Shown here in pieces: positions 26,790 through 36,142 of a DNA stretch of 64,000 nt. Origin of the DNA: Halomonas fontilapidosi (GTDB lineage Bacteria; Pseudomonadota; Gammaproteobacteria; Pseudomonadales; Halomonadaceae); NCBI RefSeq assembly GCF_014192285.1, contig NZ_JACHXQ010000001.1, positions 62,001 to 126,000 of the forward strand. The letters are read 5' to 3'. Under the pieces are notes generated by a model, which saw only the letters and a program-made list of their open reading frames with translations, was not told the DNA's origin and ran no database searches. The number at the start of each line of letters is the position of its first letter. The first letter of the stretch is position 1. The translations under genes were made by a program, and so were the position numbers.

Positions 26790-27984
26790 GCCACAGGCAG
26801 TCGACATCATCTCCCGGCTCGATACGGCTCTCGGCGGGAATCACCGCCAGGGCATCGGCATTGATGCAGGATGAGAGCACGCCGGAGTTCTGGTCCCGGA
26901 AGGCACGTGCCACGATCCCCTCGCGGCCGAACTCGAGCCTTACACGCATGTAATGGCGCCGCGGGCCAGTGCTCGTGCTGAAATCCGCCCGAGCCCGCAG
27001 GCAGGGGAGGTGGGCGAGTGACGGGCACCCCTGCAGAGCACCCAGCAACGGACGCAGGAACAGCCAGGCTCCCACGAAGCAGGAGACGGGATTGCCGGGC
27101 AGACCGACGAAGCGGACCTGCTGCCCATCTGGTCCCGGCAGGCGACCCAGCGCAAGGGGCTTGCCGGGGCGAATCGCCAGTCGCCACAGATCCAGTTGGC
27201 CCAAGGATTCCAGGGCCGCCTTGACGTGATCCTCCTCGCCCACGCTAACGCCGCCGGTGCTGATCACCAGATCGGCCTGCAAGGCGGCTGCCTTCAATGT
27301 CTCTCGGGTTCCCGTCGGGTCATCGGGAATCGAGGTGACCAGTGTGAGCGTTGCGCCGAAGCGTTCGAGGAGGCGCTTGAGCATCGGGCGATTGGAGTTA
27401 TAGATCTGGCCCGCGGCAAGCGGCTGGCCCGGGTCGACGATCTCGTCGCCGGTGGAGAGCAGTGCCACCTTGGGTCGGGGGCGCACCACAACCTCGGTAA
27501 TGCCCTGGCCGGCCAAGTGACCCAGTGCGGCGGCCTCGAGTCGCTCCCCGGCTGCCAGCAGCCGATCGCCTGCGGCGACGTCGCGACCACGGCGGCGAAT
27601 ATTGTCGCCTTCCGGGATATCCGTCGGTATTGCGGCCAGGTTGGCTGCCACGTCGACTCTTTCCTGCATCACCACGCAGTCGGCGCCCGGCGGTATCTCG
27701 CCCCCCGTGAAGATGCGCGCGCACTTGCCGGGGGCAAGCGGCCTCGCCGGCACGCCTGCCGCGATGCGCTGGGCAATGGGCAGACGCTTGCCGGCGTCCT
27801 GATGGTGAAGGGCATAGCCGTCCATGGCGCTGTTATCGAAGGCCGGCACGTCGAGGCGGGCATCGAGGGACTCGGCGAGCACACGGCCGGCCGCCTCGTC
27901 ACAGGGGAGGGGCTCCGCCGCTGCCGGGGCAACGTCACGAAGCAATGCCGCCAGCGCCGTGTCGATCGATTGCAGTTCAGCCAT
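26776..27984 (-). CDS. moeA: Molybdopterin molybdenumtransferase MoeA
   Basis: A 402-residue enzyme that inserts molybdate into adenylated molybdopterin. Marks: AFDNSAMDGYAL near residue 48, IFTGGEIPPGADCVVMQE near residue 92, the MPT-binding STGDEIVDPG and GGVSVGEEDHV, and the LPGNPVSCFV loop in the C-terminal half. The start at 27984 (MAELQSID) gives the family length; it overlaps moaB by 8 bases. It serves Moco enzymes such as the formate dehydrogenase encoded just upstream. Confidence 0.95.
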   Translation of the reverse strand: MAELQSIDTALAALLRDVAPAAAEPLPCDEAAGRVLAESLDARLDVPAFDNSAMDGYALHHQDAGKRLPIAQRIAAGVPARPLAPGKCARIFTGGEIPPGADCVVMQERVDVAANLAAIPTDIPEGDNIRRRGRDVAAGDRLLAAGERLEAAALGHLAGQGITEVVVRPRPKVALLSTGDEIVDPGQPLAAGQIYNSNRPMLKRLLERFGATLTLVTSIPDDPTGTRETLKAAALQADLVISTGGVSVGEEDHVKAALESLGQLDLWRLAIRPGKPLALGRLPGPDGQQVRFVGLPGNPVSCFVGAWLFLRPLLGALQGCPSLAHLPCLRARADFSTSTGPRRHYMRVRLEFGREGIVARAFRDQNSGVLSSCINADALAVIPAESRIEPGDDVDCLWLRVD

Positions 27985-28498
27985 GCTGGCCTCGCTCGGG
28001 AATGACAAGATTGGCGAAGTTACACGGCTTGTGCCGACTGTCGAGCTGTTCGGCGAGGATGCCGTCCCAGGCGGTGCGGCAGGCGCCGGTGGACCCGGGC
28101 AGGCAGAACACCACGGTCGCGTTGGCCAATCCGCCGAGGCAGCGGCTCTGCACGGTGGAACTGCCGATTTCCTGCCAGGAGAGGTGGCGGAAGAGTTCGC
28201 CGAATCCTTCGATCTGCTTGTCGAGCAGCACCGAGACCGCCTCGGGCGTGGAGTCACGGCCGGTGAAGCCGGTGCCGCCGGTGGTCAGGATCACCTGGAC
28301 GTCGGGGTCGGCGATCCAGCCGGCCACCACGGCACGAATACGATAGACATCATCAGGCACGATGCGCTTGTCATGCAGCACATGGCCGGCGGTGGTGAGG
28401 CGCTCGACCAGTCCCTGTCCGCTGCGGTCGGTCTTTTCGTCGCGCGTATCCGAGATGGTCAGCACCGCAACGCAGAGGGGAATCATTGGCTCGCTCAT
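27977..28498 (-). CDS. moaB: Molybdenum cofactor biosynthesis protein MoaB (MogA-like adenylyltransferase)
   Basis: A 173-residue MoaB/MogA-family protein that adenylates molybdopterin before molybdate insertion by MoeA. Signatures: LTISDTRDEKTDRSG near the N terminus and ILTTGGTGFTGRD in the middle. It overlaps both neighbours slightly (moeA by 8 bases, the DUF1244 gene by 4), so the three are one transcription unit. Confidence 0.93.
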   Translation of the reverse strand: MSEPMIPLCVAVLTISDTRDEKTDRSGQGLVERLTTAGHVLHDKRIVPDDVYRIRAVVAGWIADPDVQVILTTGGTGFTGRDSTPEAVSVLLDKQIEGFGELFRHLSWQEIGSSTVQSRCLGGLANATVVFCLPGSTGACRTAWDGILAEQLDSRHKPCNFANLVIPERGQHG

Positions 28499-28818
28499 CC
28501 GTCCTTCTGCTCCCGCTTGGCGGCCTCACGCGCCTCGAAGGCGGCCTTCTGCTCGGGTGTGGCCTCCTGCTGGTAGTGGGCCTTCCACTCCGCATAGGGC
28601 ATGCCGTAGACGTATTCGCGTGCGCTGTCGTAATCGAGTTCGGCGCCGCGCTCATCCGCGGCGGCCACCAGCCACTTGGAAAGACAGTTTCGGCAGAAGT
28701 CGGCAAGAATCATCAGGTCGATGTTCTGCACCTCCTTGTGCTCGTCGAGATGGCGTAGCAGGCGGCGAAAGGCGGCGGCTTCGAGTTCGGTGCGAGTGGC
28801 ATCATCGAGATGCTGCAT
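28495..28818 (-). CDS. DUF1244 domain-containing protein
   Basis: A 107-residue protein of the DUF1244 (COG3492) family, unknown function. The conserved block HKEVQNIDLMILADFCRNCLSKW is easily recognised, with two cysteines three residues apart, and YVYGMPYAEWKA follows. Start at 28818 (MQHLDDAT) has a GGGAG site; a GTG nine codons upstream is possible. First gene of the moaB-moeA unit. A metal or cofactor role is suggested only by position. Confidence 0.85.
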   Translation of the reverse strand: MQHLDDATRTELEAAAFRRLLRHLDEHKEVQNIDLMILADFCRNCLSKWLVAAADERGAELDYDSAREYVYGMPYAEWKAHYQQEATPEQKAAFEAREAAKREQKDG

Positions 28819-28864
28819 GGGGAGACTCCCGGGAGTGGCTTTCACAAATACCGCTCCAGCTTAA

Positions 28865-28891
28865 CAAAAGACACCGCCCGAAGGCGGTGTC
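28865..28891 (-). terminator. Intrinsic terminator of the formate dehydrogenase operon
   Basis: On the minus strand a perfect 9-base-pair stem (GACACCGCC/GGCGGTGTC) closed by a TTCG tetraloop is followed by TTTTG, 24 bases after the gamma-subunit stop. It separates the operon from the DUF1244-moaB-moeA unit. Confidence 0.85.
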
Positions 28892-28914
28892 ATTGTACGG
28901 CTCGTGGCCAACGC

Positions 28915-29973
28915 TCAGCCGGATCGAGGTGTCGGTTCCTCGCCTCGCGAATGTGGCCGGGTGGCCGCCAGTTGCTCCTCGGGAACCGCCTGATCCTTGA
29001 CGTCCTCGTACCAGAGGTTGTGATGCTCCTTGGCCCAGCTCTCGTCGACGTATCCGGTGGCCATCGCCTCGAAGGAGGCCTCGGTCCCCAGCGTACCGAT
29101 GTAGATGTGACCCAGGGCAACCGCCGTCAAGCCGAAGGCGCCCACTGCATGGATGATGTTGGCCCACTGCATGGTGTCGCGCCCTTGGCCATAGTTGGGA
29201 AAGTCCAGCACCAGACCGCTGACAATGACCGCGATGCCGGCAGTGGCGAGCAGCCAGTACCACAGTTTCTCGCCCGCGTTGGCGAAGCCGGCATCCGGAT
29301 GCCCCTTGCCAATCAGGCCGCCGCCCTTGGCGAACCAGGCCAGGTCATGCTTCCGGGGGATGTTGTGGGCCAGCAGGCGCAGCAGCAGGATGACCAGCAG
29401 AATGCCGAACAAGGGCCCCAGGTAGTTGTGGATCAGCTTGGTGCCGGACATCATCGCCGCCCAGAACCCGTCGCCGAACAACGGACGGAAGATGGCCTTG
29501 CCGTAGGCCAGATTGAGGCCGGTAAGGGCGAGCAGGATGAACAACGACGCCACCGTCCAGTGCAGCGACCTGATCACCAGTGACCAACGCAGCAGCTTGC
29601 GGCCCGTTCGGGGCTCGTCGAGCTTCTTGCTGCCGAACACCAGATAGAAGAGACCGATCACCGCGATCATGCCGAGTATGACGATCACCCCGAAGGGAGA
29701 GACCCAGCGATCGCGAAGTTGCCGCCAGGTCTCACCACTGGCATTGATCAGGTTGTAGTTGGAGTCGAAGCGGCTATCCCGGTAGTTGGGTCCGGTCTCG
29801 CCGTTCTTGACCTGCCGCCAGACATCGGCATCCAGGGCTGGTACCGCAATCGCCGCCTCTCGCCCCGGGTCGGCCTGGGCGAGAGCCGTCTGGGCCAGTC
29901 CCAGGCTGACCACCAGGGCCAGTATCAGCAGGGAGAGTCGCCATAGCCCCCGCCAGGGTGTGGATGTGTTCAT
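28915..29973 (-). CDS. Formate dehydrogenase gamma subunit (cytochrome b556)
   Basis: A 352-residue membrane anchor and quinone-reducing di-heme cytochrome b. A signal-like first helix (residues 1-32) and a periplasmic segment precede four main membrane helices; candidate heme ligands are His in LVIRSLHWTVASLF, TKLIHNYLGPLFG and GLTAVALGHIYIG. It passes electrons from the alpha-beta subunits to the quinone pool. Last gene of the operon. The acidic C-terminal tail (about 30 residues) is not conserved. Confidence 0.9.
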   Translation of the reverse strand: MNTSTPWRGLWRLSLLILALVVSLGLAQTALAQADPGREAAIAVPALDADVWRQVKNGETGPNYRDSRFDSNYNLINASGETWRQLRDRWVSPFGVIVILGMIAVIGLFYLVFGSKKLDEPRTGRKLLRWSLVIRSLHWTVASLFILLALTGLNLAYGKAIFRPLFGDGFWAAMMSGTKLIHNYLGPLFGILLVILLLRLLAHNIPRKHDLAWFAKGGGLIGKGHPDAGFANAGEKLWYWLLATAGIAVIVSGLVLDFPNYGQGRDTMQWANIIHAVGAFGLTAVALGHIYIGTLGTEASFEAMATGYVDESWAKEHHNLWYEDVKDQAVPEEQLAATRPHSRGEEPTPRSG

Positions 29974-29985
29974 GACATGACCTCC

Positions 29986-30636
29986 TTACCCCTGCTGTGT
30001 GGCGTCGTAGGCCAGGGAATCGGCCGCCGAGAGGTCGTTACCCTGGCCAGCGCGCACCCGTTCACGGCGCGGATTATCGGACCAGCCGCCGTCGCGATGG
30101 CCGCGCTGCACCACGCGCTGGCGGAAGATGTCGGCCACTTCCTGAGCGTCGCCGGCCAACAGCGCCTTGGTCGAGCACATCTCGGCACACAGCGGCAGCT
30201 TGCCCTCGGCGATGCGGTTGGCCCCGTACTTCAGGTACTCCTCCTCCTGGGTCTCCGCCGGGCCGCCGGCGCAGAAGGTACACTTGTCCATCTTGCCCCG
30301 CTCGCCGAAGGCGTTCTGCTTCGGAAACTGCGGCGCACCGAAGGGACAGGCGTAGAGGCAGTAGCCGCAGCCGATGCACAGATCCTTGTCGTGCAGCACG
30401 ATGCCGTCGTCGCGCTGGAACAGAGTCTCGGTGGGACACACGGCAATGCACGGTGCATCATCGCAGTGCATGCAGGCCACCGAGATGGAGACCTCGCTGG
30501 GCTCGCCGTCGTTGAGGGTCACCACGCGACGGCGCTGGACCCCCCATTCCACCTCGTTGGCGTTCTTGCAGGCGGTGACGCAGCCGTTGCATTCGATGCA
30601 GCGCTCCGCGTCGCACATGAACTTCATAGTGGCCAT
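29986..30636 (-). CDS. fdhB: Formate dehydrogenase beta subunit (four 4Fe-4S ferredoxin-like)
   Basis: A 216-residue iron-sulfur subunit of the Fdh3B class. Cysteine clusters are visible as CIECNGCVTACK, CMHCDDAPCIAVCP, CIGCGYCLYACP and the split set CTFC...CAEMC, for four clusters. No C-terminal membrane helix is present, unlike E. coli FdnH/FdoH, so contact with the membrane goes through the gamma subunit. Ten bases downstream of the alpha subunit. The start at 30636 (MATMKFMC) could alternatively be the second Met three codons later. Confidence 0.93.
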   Translation of the reverse strand: MATMKFMCDAERCIECNGCVTACKNANEVEWGVQRRRVVTLNDGEPSEVSISVACMHCDDAPCIAVCPTETLFQRDDGIVLHDKDLCIGCGYCLYACPFGAPQFPKQNAFGERGKMDKCTFCAGGPAETQEEEYLKYGANRIAEGKLPLCAEMCSTKALLAGDAQEVADIFRQRVVQRGHRDGGWSDNPRRERVRAGQGNDLSAADSLAYDATQQG

Positions 30637-30646
30637 GGTGTTCTCC

Positions 30647-33502
30647 TCAGCTTGCCTTCTCGATGCGACACAGCGTGCACTTGGTTTCCTGCATCTGGGT
30701 CACCGAGTCATAGCCGTAGGTGGTGGCGGTGTTGGCCGCCTCGCCGAGCACATAGGGTGCCGAGCCTTCCGGATAGCGGTCATGCAGGCTCTCGCCCTGG
30801 AACATGCCGCCGAAGTGGAAGGGCATGAAGACCACCTCGCGAGCGACCCGCGGGGTGACCAGCGCCTTGACCTTCACGCGGCCGCCTTCGGCGCCTTCGA
30901 CCCAGACCATGTCGCCCTCGGCGATGGCCAGATCGTTGGCGAGAGCCGGGTTGATCTCGACGAACATCTCCTGCTGCAGCTCAGCCAGCCAGGACATGGA
31001 GCGGGTCTCCTCACCGCCGCCCTCGTACTCGACCAGGCGTCCGGAAGTGAGGATGATCGGGTACTCCCCGGTGACGTCCTTTTCCTGGATGGTCTTGTAG
31101 AGCGTGGGCAGACGATAGTGGGAGGCGACGTCGTCCCAGGTCGGATAGTCGGCCACCAGATCGCGACGGCTGGTATAGAGAGGCTCGCGGTGCTTGGGGA
31201 TAGGATCGGGGAAGGTCCAGACATTGCAGCGCGCCTTCGCATTGCCGAAGGGCGAACACTCGTGGGCGATCGCCACGCGCTGAATGCCGCCGGAGAGGTC
31301 GGTTTTCCAGTTCTTGCCCTCCGCCTCGGCCTTCTCGGCCTCGGTCAGGTCATCCCACCAGCCGAGATCCTTGAGCATGGCGTCGGTAAATTCGGGATAG
31401 CCGTCCTCGAGCTCGGAGCCGTCGCTGAACGAGCCGTCAGCGAGAATGTTCTCGCCATTGCGCTCGATGCCGAAACGTGCACGGAAGGTCAGACCACCTT
31501 CTGACACCTTCTTGCTGGTGTCGTAGAGGATCGGGGTCCCCGGGTGGCCCATCTCGGCGGTCCCCCAGCAGGGCCAGGGGAGCCCGTAGTAATCGCCATC
31601 AGCGGGGCCACCCTCGGCTCGCAGGTCGCGGAAGCTGAAGGTATGCCAGTTCTGCTGATGCGCCTTGAGACGCTCCGGGCTCTGGCCGGTATAGCCCACC
31701 GTCCACATGCCGGCGTTGAACTCTCGAGTGATATCCTCGATCAGTGGCTCGTCGCCGTTCATCTGGAAATTCTTGACGAGTTCGTCACCGAAGCCCAGTT
31801 TCCTGGCCAGCAGGTACATGATCTCGTGGTCCGGCTTAGATTCGAACAGCGGCTCGATGACCTGGTCACGCCACTGAATGGAGCGGTTGGTGGCGGTGAC
31901 GCTGCCGGTGGTCTCGAACTGGGTTGCGGCCGGCAGCAGGAAGACGCCGTCCTGGCGGTCATGCATGACCCCGGCAACGGTGGGGTAGGGGTCGACGATG
32001 ACCATCATCTCGAGCTGCTGCATGGCCTTCTGCATCTCGGGGCCGCGGGTCTGGGAGTTAACCGCATGCCCCCAGTAGAACATCGCCTTGAGCCGGGTGC
32101 GCTGGGAGATATCCTCTTCCTGCTCGAGCACACCGTCGATCCAGCGCGACACGGTGATGCCGCTGGAGTACATCGGCTGGCCGTCGACGTACTCGGCCTG
32201 GTCAAAGCGGCCCTTGAGCCATTCGTAGTCCAGATTCCAGACCCGTGCCCAGTGCTTCCAGGCCCCCTCGGACAGGCCATAGTAGCCGGGCAGGGAGTGA
32301 GACATCAGACCGAGGTCGGTGGCGCCCTGGACGTTGTCGTGGCCGCGGAAGATGTTTGCCCCGCCGCCGGACTTGCCGATGTTGCCCAGCGCCAGCTCCA
32401 GGATGCAGTAGGCCCGGGTGTTGTTGTTGCCGGTGGTGTGCTGGGTGCCGCCCATGCACCACACCACGCAGCCCGGACGGTTGTCGGCCAGGCGCTTGGC
32501 GGTGTCGCGCATGGCCGCCTCAGGGACGCCGGTGATGTTCTCGACCACATCGGGCGGGAACTGGGCCACTTCGGCGCGCACCTCGTCCATGGCATAGACG
32601 CGCTGATCGATGTACTCCTGGTCTTCCCAGCCATTCTCGAAGATGTGCCACAGCAGCCCCCAGATAAAGGCCACGTCGGAACCCGGGCGAAGGCGAACGT
32701 AGCTGTCGGCCTTGGCCGCGGTGCGGGTGAAGCGCGGGTCGACGACGATGATCTGCGCCTGGCTCTTCTCCTTGGCCAGCAGGATATGCTGCATGGCCAC
32801 CGGGTGTGCCTCGGTCGGATTGGAGCCGATGAACATGATCGACTTGCTGTGCTGGATATCGTTGAGCGAGTTGGTCATCGCTCCGTAGCCCCAGGTGTTG
32901 GCCACGCCGGCCACGGTGGTGGAGTGACAGATGCGCGCCTGGTGATCGGTATTGTTGGTGCCGGCCAGCGCGGCGAACTTGCGCATCAGGTAGGCCTGTT
33001 CATTGTTGAACTTGGCCGAGCCCAGCCAGTAGATGCTGTCCGGGCCGTGCGCCTCGGTCAGCTCCAGCACCTTGTTGCCGATCTGCTCGATGGCCTCCTC
33101 CCAGGAGAGGCGCTGCCACTCACCGCCCACCAGCTTCATGGGATACTTGAGGCGACGGGTCGAGTGACCGTGCTGACGCAGCGACGCGCCCTTGGCACAG
33201 TGGGCGCCGCGGTTGATGGGGTGGTCGAAGGCGGGTTCCTGCTTGGTCCATACCCCTTCCTGAACCTCGGCATAGACGCCACAACCCACCGAGCAGTGGG
33301 AGCAGACCGTCCGCTTGGTCTCTACCGGGGCATCGGAGACAGCGGTCTTCTCGGCCGCATCGGCGCGCTGCATCATAGGCGCGCCCATGAAGCCGGCGGC
33401 GGCCAGGCCGCCGGTCGTGGCGCCGCTGCGCTTGAGGAACTGGCGGCGGGAGATGCCCAGCCCACTGGTCCTCGGCGTATCGGATCTAGGTGTCAGACGC
33501 AT
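30647..33502 (-). CDS. fdhA: Formate dehydrogenase alpha subunit, Mo/W-bis-MGD catalytic subunit
   Basis: A 951-residue periplasm-directed formate oxidase. A Tat signal (SRRQFLK, twin Arg at residues 19-20) leads; the 4Fe-4S site uses C67, C70, C74 and C102. At the metal ligand, where E. coli FdnG has selenocysteine, this protein has Cys192 (QARICHSTT, followed by GYGAMTNS), so it needs no selenium. Start at 33502 has an AGGAGA site; the longer frame begins at a TTG. Maturation probably uses the TorD-like chaperone and FdhD encoded nearby. No frameshift was noted. Confidence 0.94.
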   Translation of the reverse strand: MRLTPRSDTPRTSGLGISRRQFLKRSGATTGGLAAAGFMGAPMMQRADAAEKTAVSDAPVETKRTVCSHCSVGCGVYAEVQEGVWTKQEPAFDHPINRGAHCAKGASLRQHGHSTRRLKYPMKLVGGEWQRLSWEEAIEQIGNKVLELTEAHGPDSIYWLGSAKFNNEQAYLMRKFAALAGTNNTDHQARICHSTTVAGVANTWGYGAMTNSLNDIQHSKSIMFIGSNPTEAHPVAMQHILLAKEKSQAQIIVVDPRFTRTAAKADSYVRLRPGSDVAFIWGLLWHIFENGWEDQEYIDQRVYAMDEVRAEVAQFPPDVVENITGVPEAAMRDTAKRLADNRPGCVVWCMGGTQHTTGNNNTRAYCILELALGNIGKSGGGANIFRGHDNVQGATDLGLMSHSLPGYYGLSEGAWKHWARVWNLDYEWLKGRFDQAEYVDGQPMYSSGITVSRWIDGVLEQEEDISQRTRLKAMFYWGHAVNSQTRGPEMQKAMQQLEMMVIVDPYPTVAGVMHDRQDGVFLLPAATQFETTGSVTATNRSIQWRDQVIEPLFESKPDHEIMYLLARKLGFGDELVKNFQMNGDEPLIEDITREFNAGMWTVGYTGQSPERLKAHQQNWHTFSFRDLRAEGGPADGDYYGLPWPCWGTAEMGHPGTPILYDTSKKVSEGGLTFRARFGIERNGENILADGSFSDGSELEDGYPEFTDAMLKDLGWWDDLTEAEKAEAEGKNWKTDLSGGIQRVAIAHECSPFGNAKARCNVWTFPDPIPKHREPLYTSRRDLVADYPTWDDVASHYRLPTLYKTIQEKDVTGEYPIILTSGRLVEYEGGGEETRSMSWLAELQQEMFVEINPALANDLAIAEGDMVWVEGAEGGRVKVKALVTPRVAREVVFMPFHFGGMFQGESLHDRYPEGSAPYVLGEAANTATTYGYDSVTQMQETKCTLCRIEKAS

Positions 33503-33528
33503 GGCATCGCTCTCCTGGCTCGGGGCCG

Positions 33529-33732
33529 TCAATCACGCAGGGTGGCGTAGAAGGCACGGATATGGGGGGTTTCCCGGTACTCACGGGAAGGTTCGGCCTC
33601 GCGGGTGGTCGGTTTGGCGTCGGCCTGAACCAGGGTGACGTGACCGACGGCAGCGGCTGCACCGGCGGCAGCGGAACCGATACCGATCGTCTTGAGGAAG
33701 CGACGGCGCTCCGGATTGCGTGTGTTGGGCAT
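33529..33732 (-). CDS. Small Tat-signal protein of formate dehydrogenase operons
   Basis: A 67-residue protein that is almost entirely a Tat signal (ERRRFLKTIG) plus a short conserved tail ending ETPHIRAFYATLRD. This matches the small formate-dehydrogenase-region Tat target family found just upstream of fdhA. Its role is unknown; it may be a periplasmic assembly partner. The start at 33732 follows GAGGAG by seven bases; a Met seven codons upstream overlaps that site. Confidence 0.85.
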   Translation of the reverse strand: MPNTRNPERRRFLKTIGIGSAAAGAAAAVGHVTLVQADAKPTTREAEPSREYRETPHIRAFYATLRD

Positions 33733-33825
33733 GGAACTATCTCCTCTACTCATGCTGTCTGCGGCCCGTGCCGGGCCTGTTGTGATTGTCTTTGTTTCTG
33801 TGGCATCACGGTCCGGTGTGAGGCG

Positions 33826-34428
33826 TCAGGGTTCGACGATTCTTACGGCGTCCTCCTGCGACTCGGCCTCGAGTCGCCGGCCCTCCTCTTCGATAAAGGC
33901 CTGGCCGAGCCGCCCCAGGCTGGCATGGAACGAGGTCTCGACCCGGCCGAGATCCGCCAGGCACTGAGAGGCCCAGGGCGCGAGGTGGCGCATGAAGAAG
34001 CGCGCCTCGTCCGGGGAGCGAGCCTCGATCAGCATGGCCATCACTTCACACAGGGCGGCCAGGTGATCTTCCGGGTCCTGGCTATGGCCGGCGCGCTGGA
34101 AACCCAGCGCCTTGAGATCGCGGCGCAGGGCAACCAGCGCCGCATCCATCAGCTCGCCGTTGCGGTACCAGGAGGCGTACGGCGTGATATCGCCCTGCAC
34201 CACGCCGATCAGGTGACGGAAGTGCGCACGTTCGAGGCGCTCGGCCGAGGTCTCGCCTGCAGCGGCTACCAGCGAGGCCCAGCGCTGGGCCAGCAGGCTA
34301 CCGTCCTGCTCGACGTCCAGTCCCGCCAGCCACTCCAGCAACGAGGCATCGGGCGCCGCGCGCAGCAGTCGCCCCAGCAGCCGGTAGACATCGGCTCGCA
34401 GGGCATCCCGCTCGTTCAACTCGGTCAT
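33826..34428 (-). CDS. TorD/DmsD-like molybdoenzyme chaperone
   Basis: A 200-residue all-helical protein of the TorD/NarJ-like chaperone group, which binds a Tat signal and holds a molybdoenzyme until its cofactor is inserted. Visible marks are ADVYRLLGRLLRAAP at the start, the central TPYASWYRNGELMD and EDHLAALCEVMAMLI. Its position between the polyferredoxin and the Tat peptide in the fdh operon makes FdhA the probable client. Family identification is fairly firm, client inferred. Confidence 0.87.
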   Translation of the reverse strand: MTELNERDALRADVYRLLGRLLRAAPDASLLEWLAGLDVEQDGSLLAQRWASLVAAAGETSAERLERAHFRHLIGVVQGDITPYASWYRNGELMDAALVALRRDLKALGFQRAGHSQDPEDHLAALCEVMAMLIEARSPDEARFFMRHLAPWASQCLADLGRVETSFHASLGRLGQAFIEEEGRRLEAESQEDAVRIVEP

Positions 34429-34432
34429 GGAT

Positions 34433-36142
34433 TCACACCTTCAGCTGCGATTCAGGATCACGGGCCATGGCCTGCCAGACATCCTTGACGCGACAGTCCT
34501 CGCACATCTCAAGCCGGGCCAGGGCCTCGCCGGCGAAGTAGGGATGGTCGGCGAGCTTCGCCTTGAGCGTCGCTACCGTGCTCGCGGCAGCGAAGGGTTT
34601 GCCACAGCGAATGCACGGGAAGGCCGCTTCCTCGTACTGGACCCGACGTTCGCCTCGCGTCGCGTCGGCCAGAAAGCCGGGCACCAGCGTGATGGCATCC
34701 TCGGGGCAGGCCTCGGCACAGAGCCCACACTGCACGCAGTCGGCCTCGCGAAAGCTCAGCAGTGGGCGGTCGTTGCCGGCAGCCAGGGCCGGGGTAGGGC
34801 AGTTGGATACGCAGGAGAGGCACAGGGTGCAAGCCTCACCGTCAACCGCCAGGCTGCCGTAGGCTGCGCCGGCCGGCATCGCATGGCGCTGGCCATCGGG
34901 TGTGCCGTGTGCGGCCAGGTGGGCAAGCACGTCGTTGAGACGGTCGCGCTTGTCGCTGCCGGTGAACGACAGTGGGGTGCCCTCAAGCGGGGCTTCGCCC
35001 GGCAGCGCGTCGCGCGCGGCCGCGTCACCTGCTATCAGGCGGCTCACCCGTGATGGCGAGTGGCCAAGGGCGTGGAGCAGGGCATGTGCCTGGGCAAGCT
35101 GGTCATCGATGAAGGTCATGAGACGATCGGGCATGCCGGGCCGGCACTGGATGCGCACCTCGGCGGCCCCGCCGGCCAGCGCGGTCAACCACTGGTCATG
35201 ACCGGCGGCGCCCAACTCCTCGAGAGGAATATCCAGGACATGACCCGCCGCGTCGCCTTCCGCCGCCAGGTCGCCGGCCTCGGCGAAACGCACCACCGGG
35301 GCCGTGCCACCGGCGTCCCGATAGGCAGAGAGCCAGGCCAGCAGGGTCTCCTGCTGCCGAGCGGTCTCGGGTAGGCGGAACTGTATCGCGCCGGTCGGGC
35401 ACGCGCTGGTGCAACTGCCCACCCCATGACAACGGAAGGGGTCAATCTCAATCCATGCCTCGATACGGCCCTGATGGCTGCGCACGGCATCGGCGGGGCA
35501 GACATCCAGGCAACGGGTACAGCCGGTGTACCCGCTGGCAGAGTGGGCGCAGAGGGCATTGTCGATCTGGAAGTAGCGCGGTTTGTCGAAGTCGCCTACC
35601 AGGCCGGCGAGGGCCTCCAGCTGCTCGTCGCGTTGCGGATCCTGCCAGGCGAGGGGGAGATAACCGGGTGGCGGCAGTTCGAGATCCAGCAGCGGCCTCT
35701 GGCCCAGATCAAGTACCAGGTCGAAGTGCGAACGATCGGTCAGGGCCCGGGCCAGATCGAGTGTATCGCCCTCGCCGGACATGCGAACCAGGAAATGCCC
35801 CAGGTAGCCCTCGATCTCCAACGCACGGGCCTGTGATCGTGAGAGCCGCTGGCAGGTCATGTCGGCAGTGGCGGCGAGCAGCGCTTCATCCTCTTGCGTC
35901 TCGCCCTCGGTGACAGGGTCGGTGAACAGCAGGGTCGGCGCAGGAAGGCCAAGATGGCGCAGGGCACAAGCGGCGCGCCGCACGTCGCGCTCGTTGCCGA
36001 GCAGCAAGGCGTGGCCCTCGCTATGGTAGCCGACGCTGGCCGGGGTAAGATTGACCGGCCAGGAGACGCGCTGGCGTGCCGCCTCTCGGGCCTGCCGGTT
36101 GCGGCTGTCATCCACCGGCATGATATCGATTCGTTGGTTCAT
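34433..36142 (-). CDS. Polyferredoxin-like 4Fe-4S protein of the formate dehydrogenase operon
   Basis: A 569-residue soluble multi-cluster protein. Four ferredoxin-type motifs can be seen: CTRCLDVCP (with an upstream Cys), CHGVGSCTSACP, CTLCLSCVSNCP and CVQCGLCAEACP; further CXXC pairs (CIRC, CEDC) lie near the C terminus. No signal peptide, so cytoplasmic. Genes of this kind sit with DUF3305/DUF3306 upstream of Cys-type formate dehydrogenases, but their role is not established; electron supply for maturation is a guess. The 118 bases before it contain a small hairpin (GACC-TCCTT-GGTC) and no gene. Confidence 0.8.
   Translation of the reverse strand: MNQRIDIMPVDDSRNRQAREAARQRVSWPVNLTPASVGYHSEGHALLLGNERDVRRAACALRHLGLPAPTLLFTDPVTEGETQEDEALLAATADMTCQRLSRSQARALEIEGYLGHFLVRMSGEGDTLDLARALTDRSHFDLVLDLGQRPLLDLELPPPGYLPLAWQDPQRDEQLEALAGLVGDFDKPRYFQIDNALCAHSASGYTGCTRCLDVCPADAVRSHQGRIEAWIEIDPFRCHGVGSCTSACPTGAIQFRLPETARQQETLLAWLSAYRDAGGTAPVVRFAEAGDLAAEGDAAGHVLDIPLEELGAAGHDQWLTALAGGAAEVRIQCRPGMPDRLMTFIDDQLAQAHALLHALGHSPSRVSRLIAGDAAARDALPGEAPLEGTPLSFTGSDKRDRLNDVLAHLAAHGTPDGQRHAMPAGAAYGSLAVDGEACTLCLSCVSNCPTPALAAGNDRPLLSFREADCVQCGLCAEACPEDAITLVPGFLADATRGERRVQYEEAAFPCIRCGKPFAAASTVATLKAKLADHPYFAGEALARLEMCEDCRVKDVWQAMARDPESQLKV

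Noticed and set aside
30647-33502. Selenocysteine (in-frame TGA) in formate dehydrogenase
   Set aside because: The frame is unbroken and the metal-ligand position encodes Cys (QARICHSTT), so no recoding is needed.
31544-33550. 668-codon open frame on the plus strand opposite fdhA
   Set aside because: It is the antisense shadow of a well-supported GC-rich gene with no recognisable domain and no ribosome-binding site; the same applies to the long frames opposite metH (51421-53934), cysI (48382-49677), the diguanylate cyclase (224-1945, same strand, other frame) and prpE (15128-17146).
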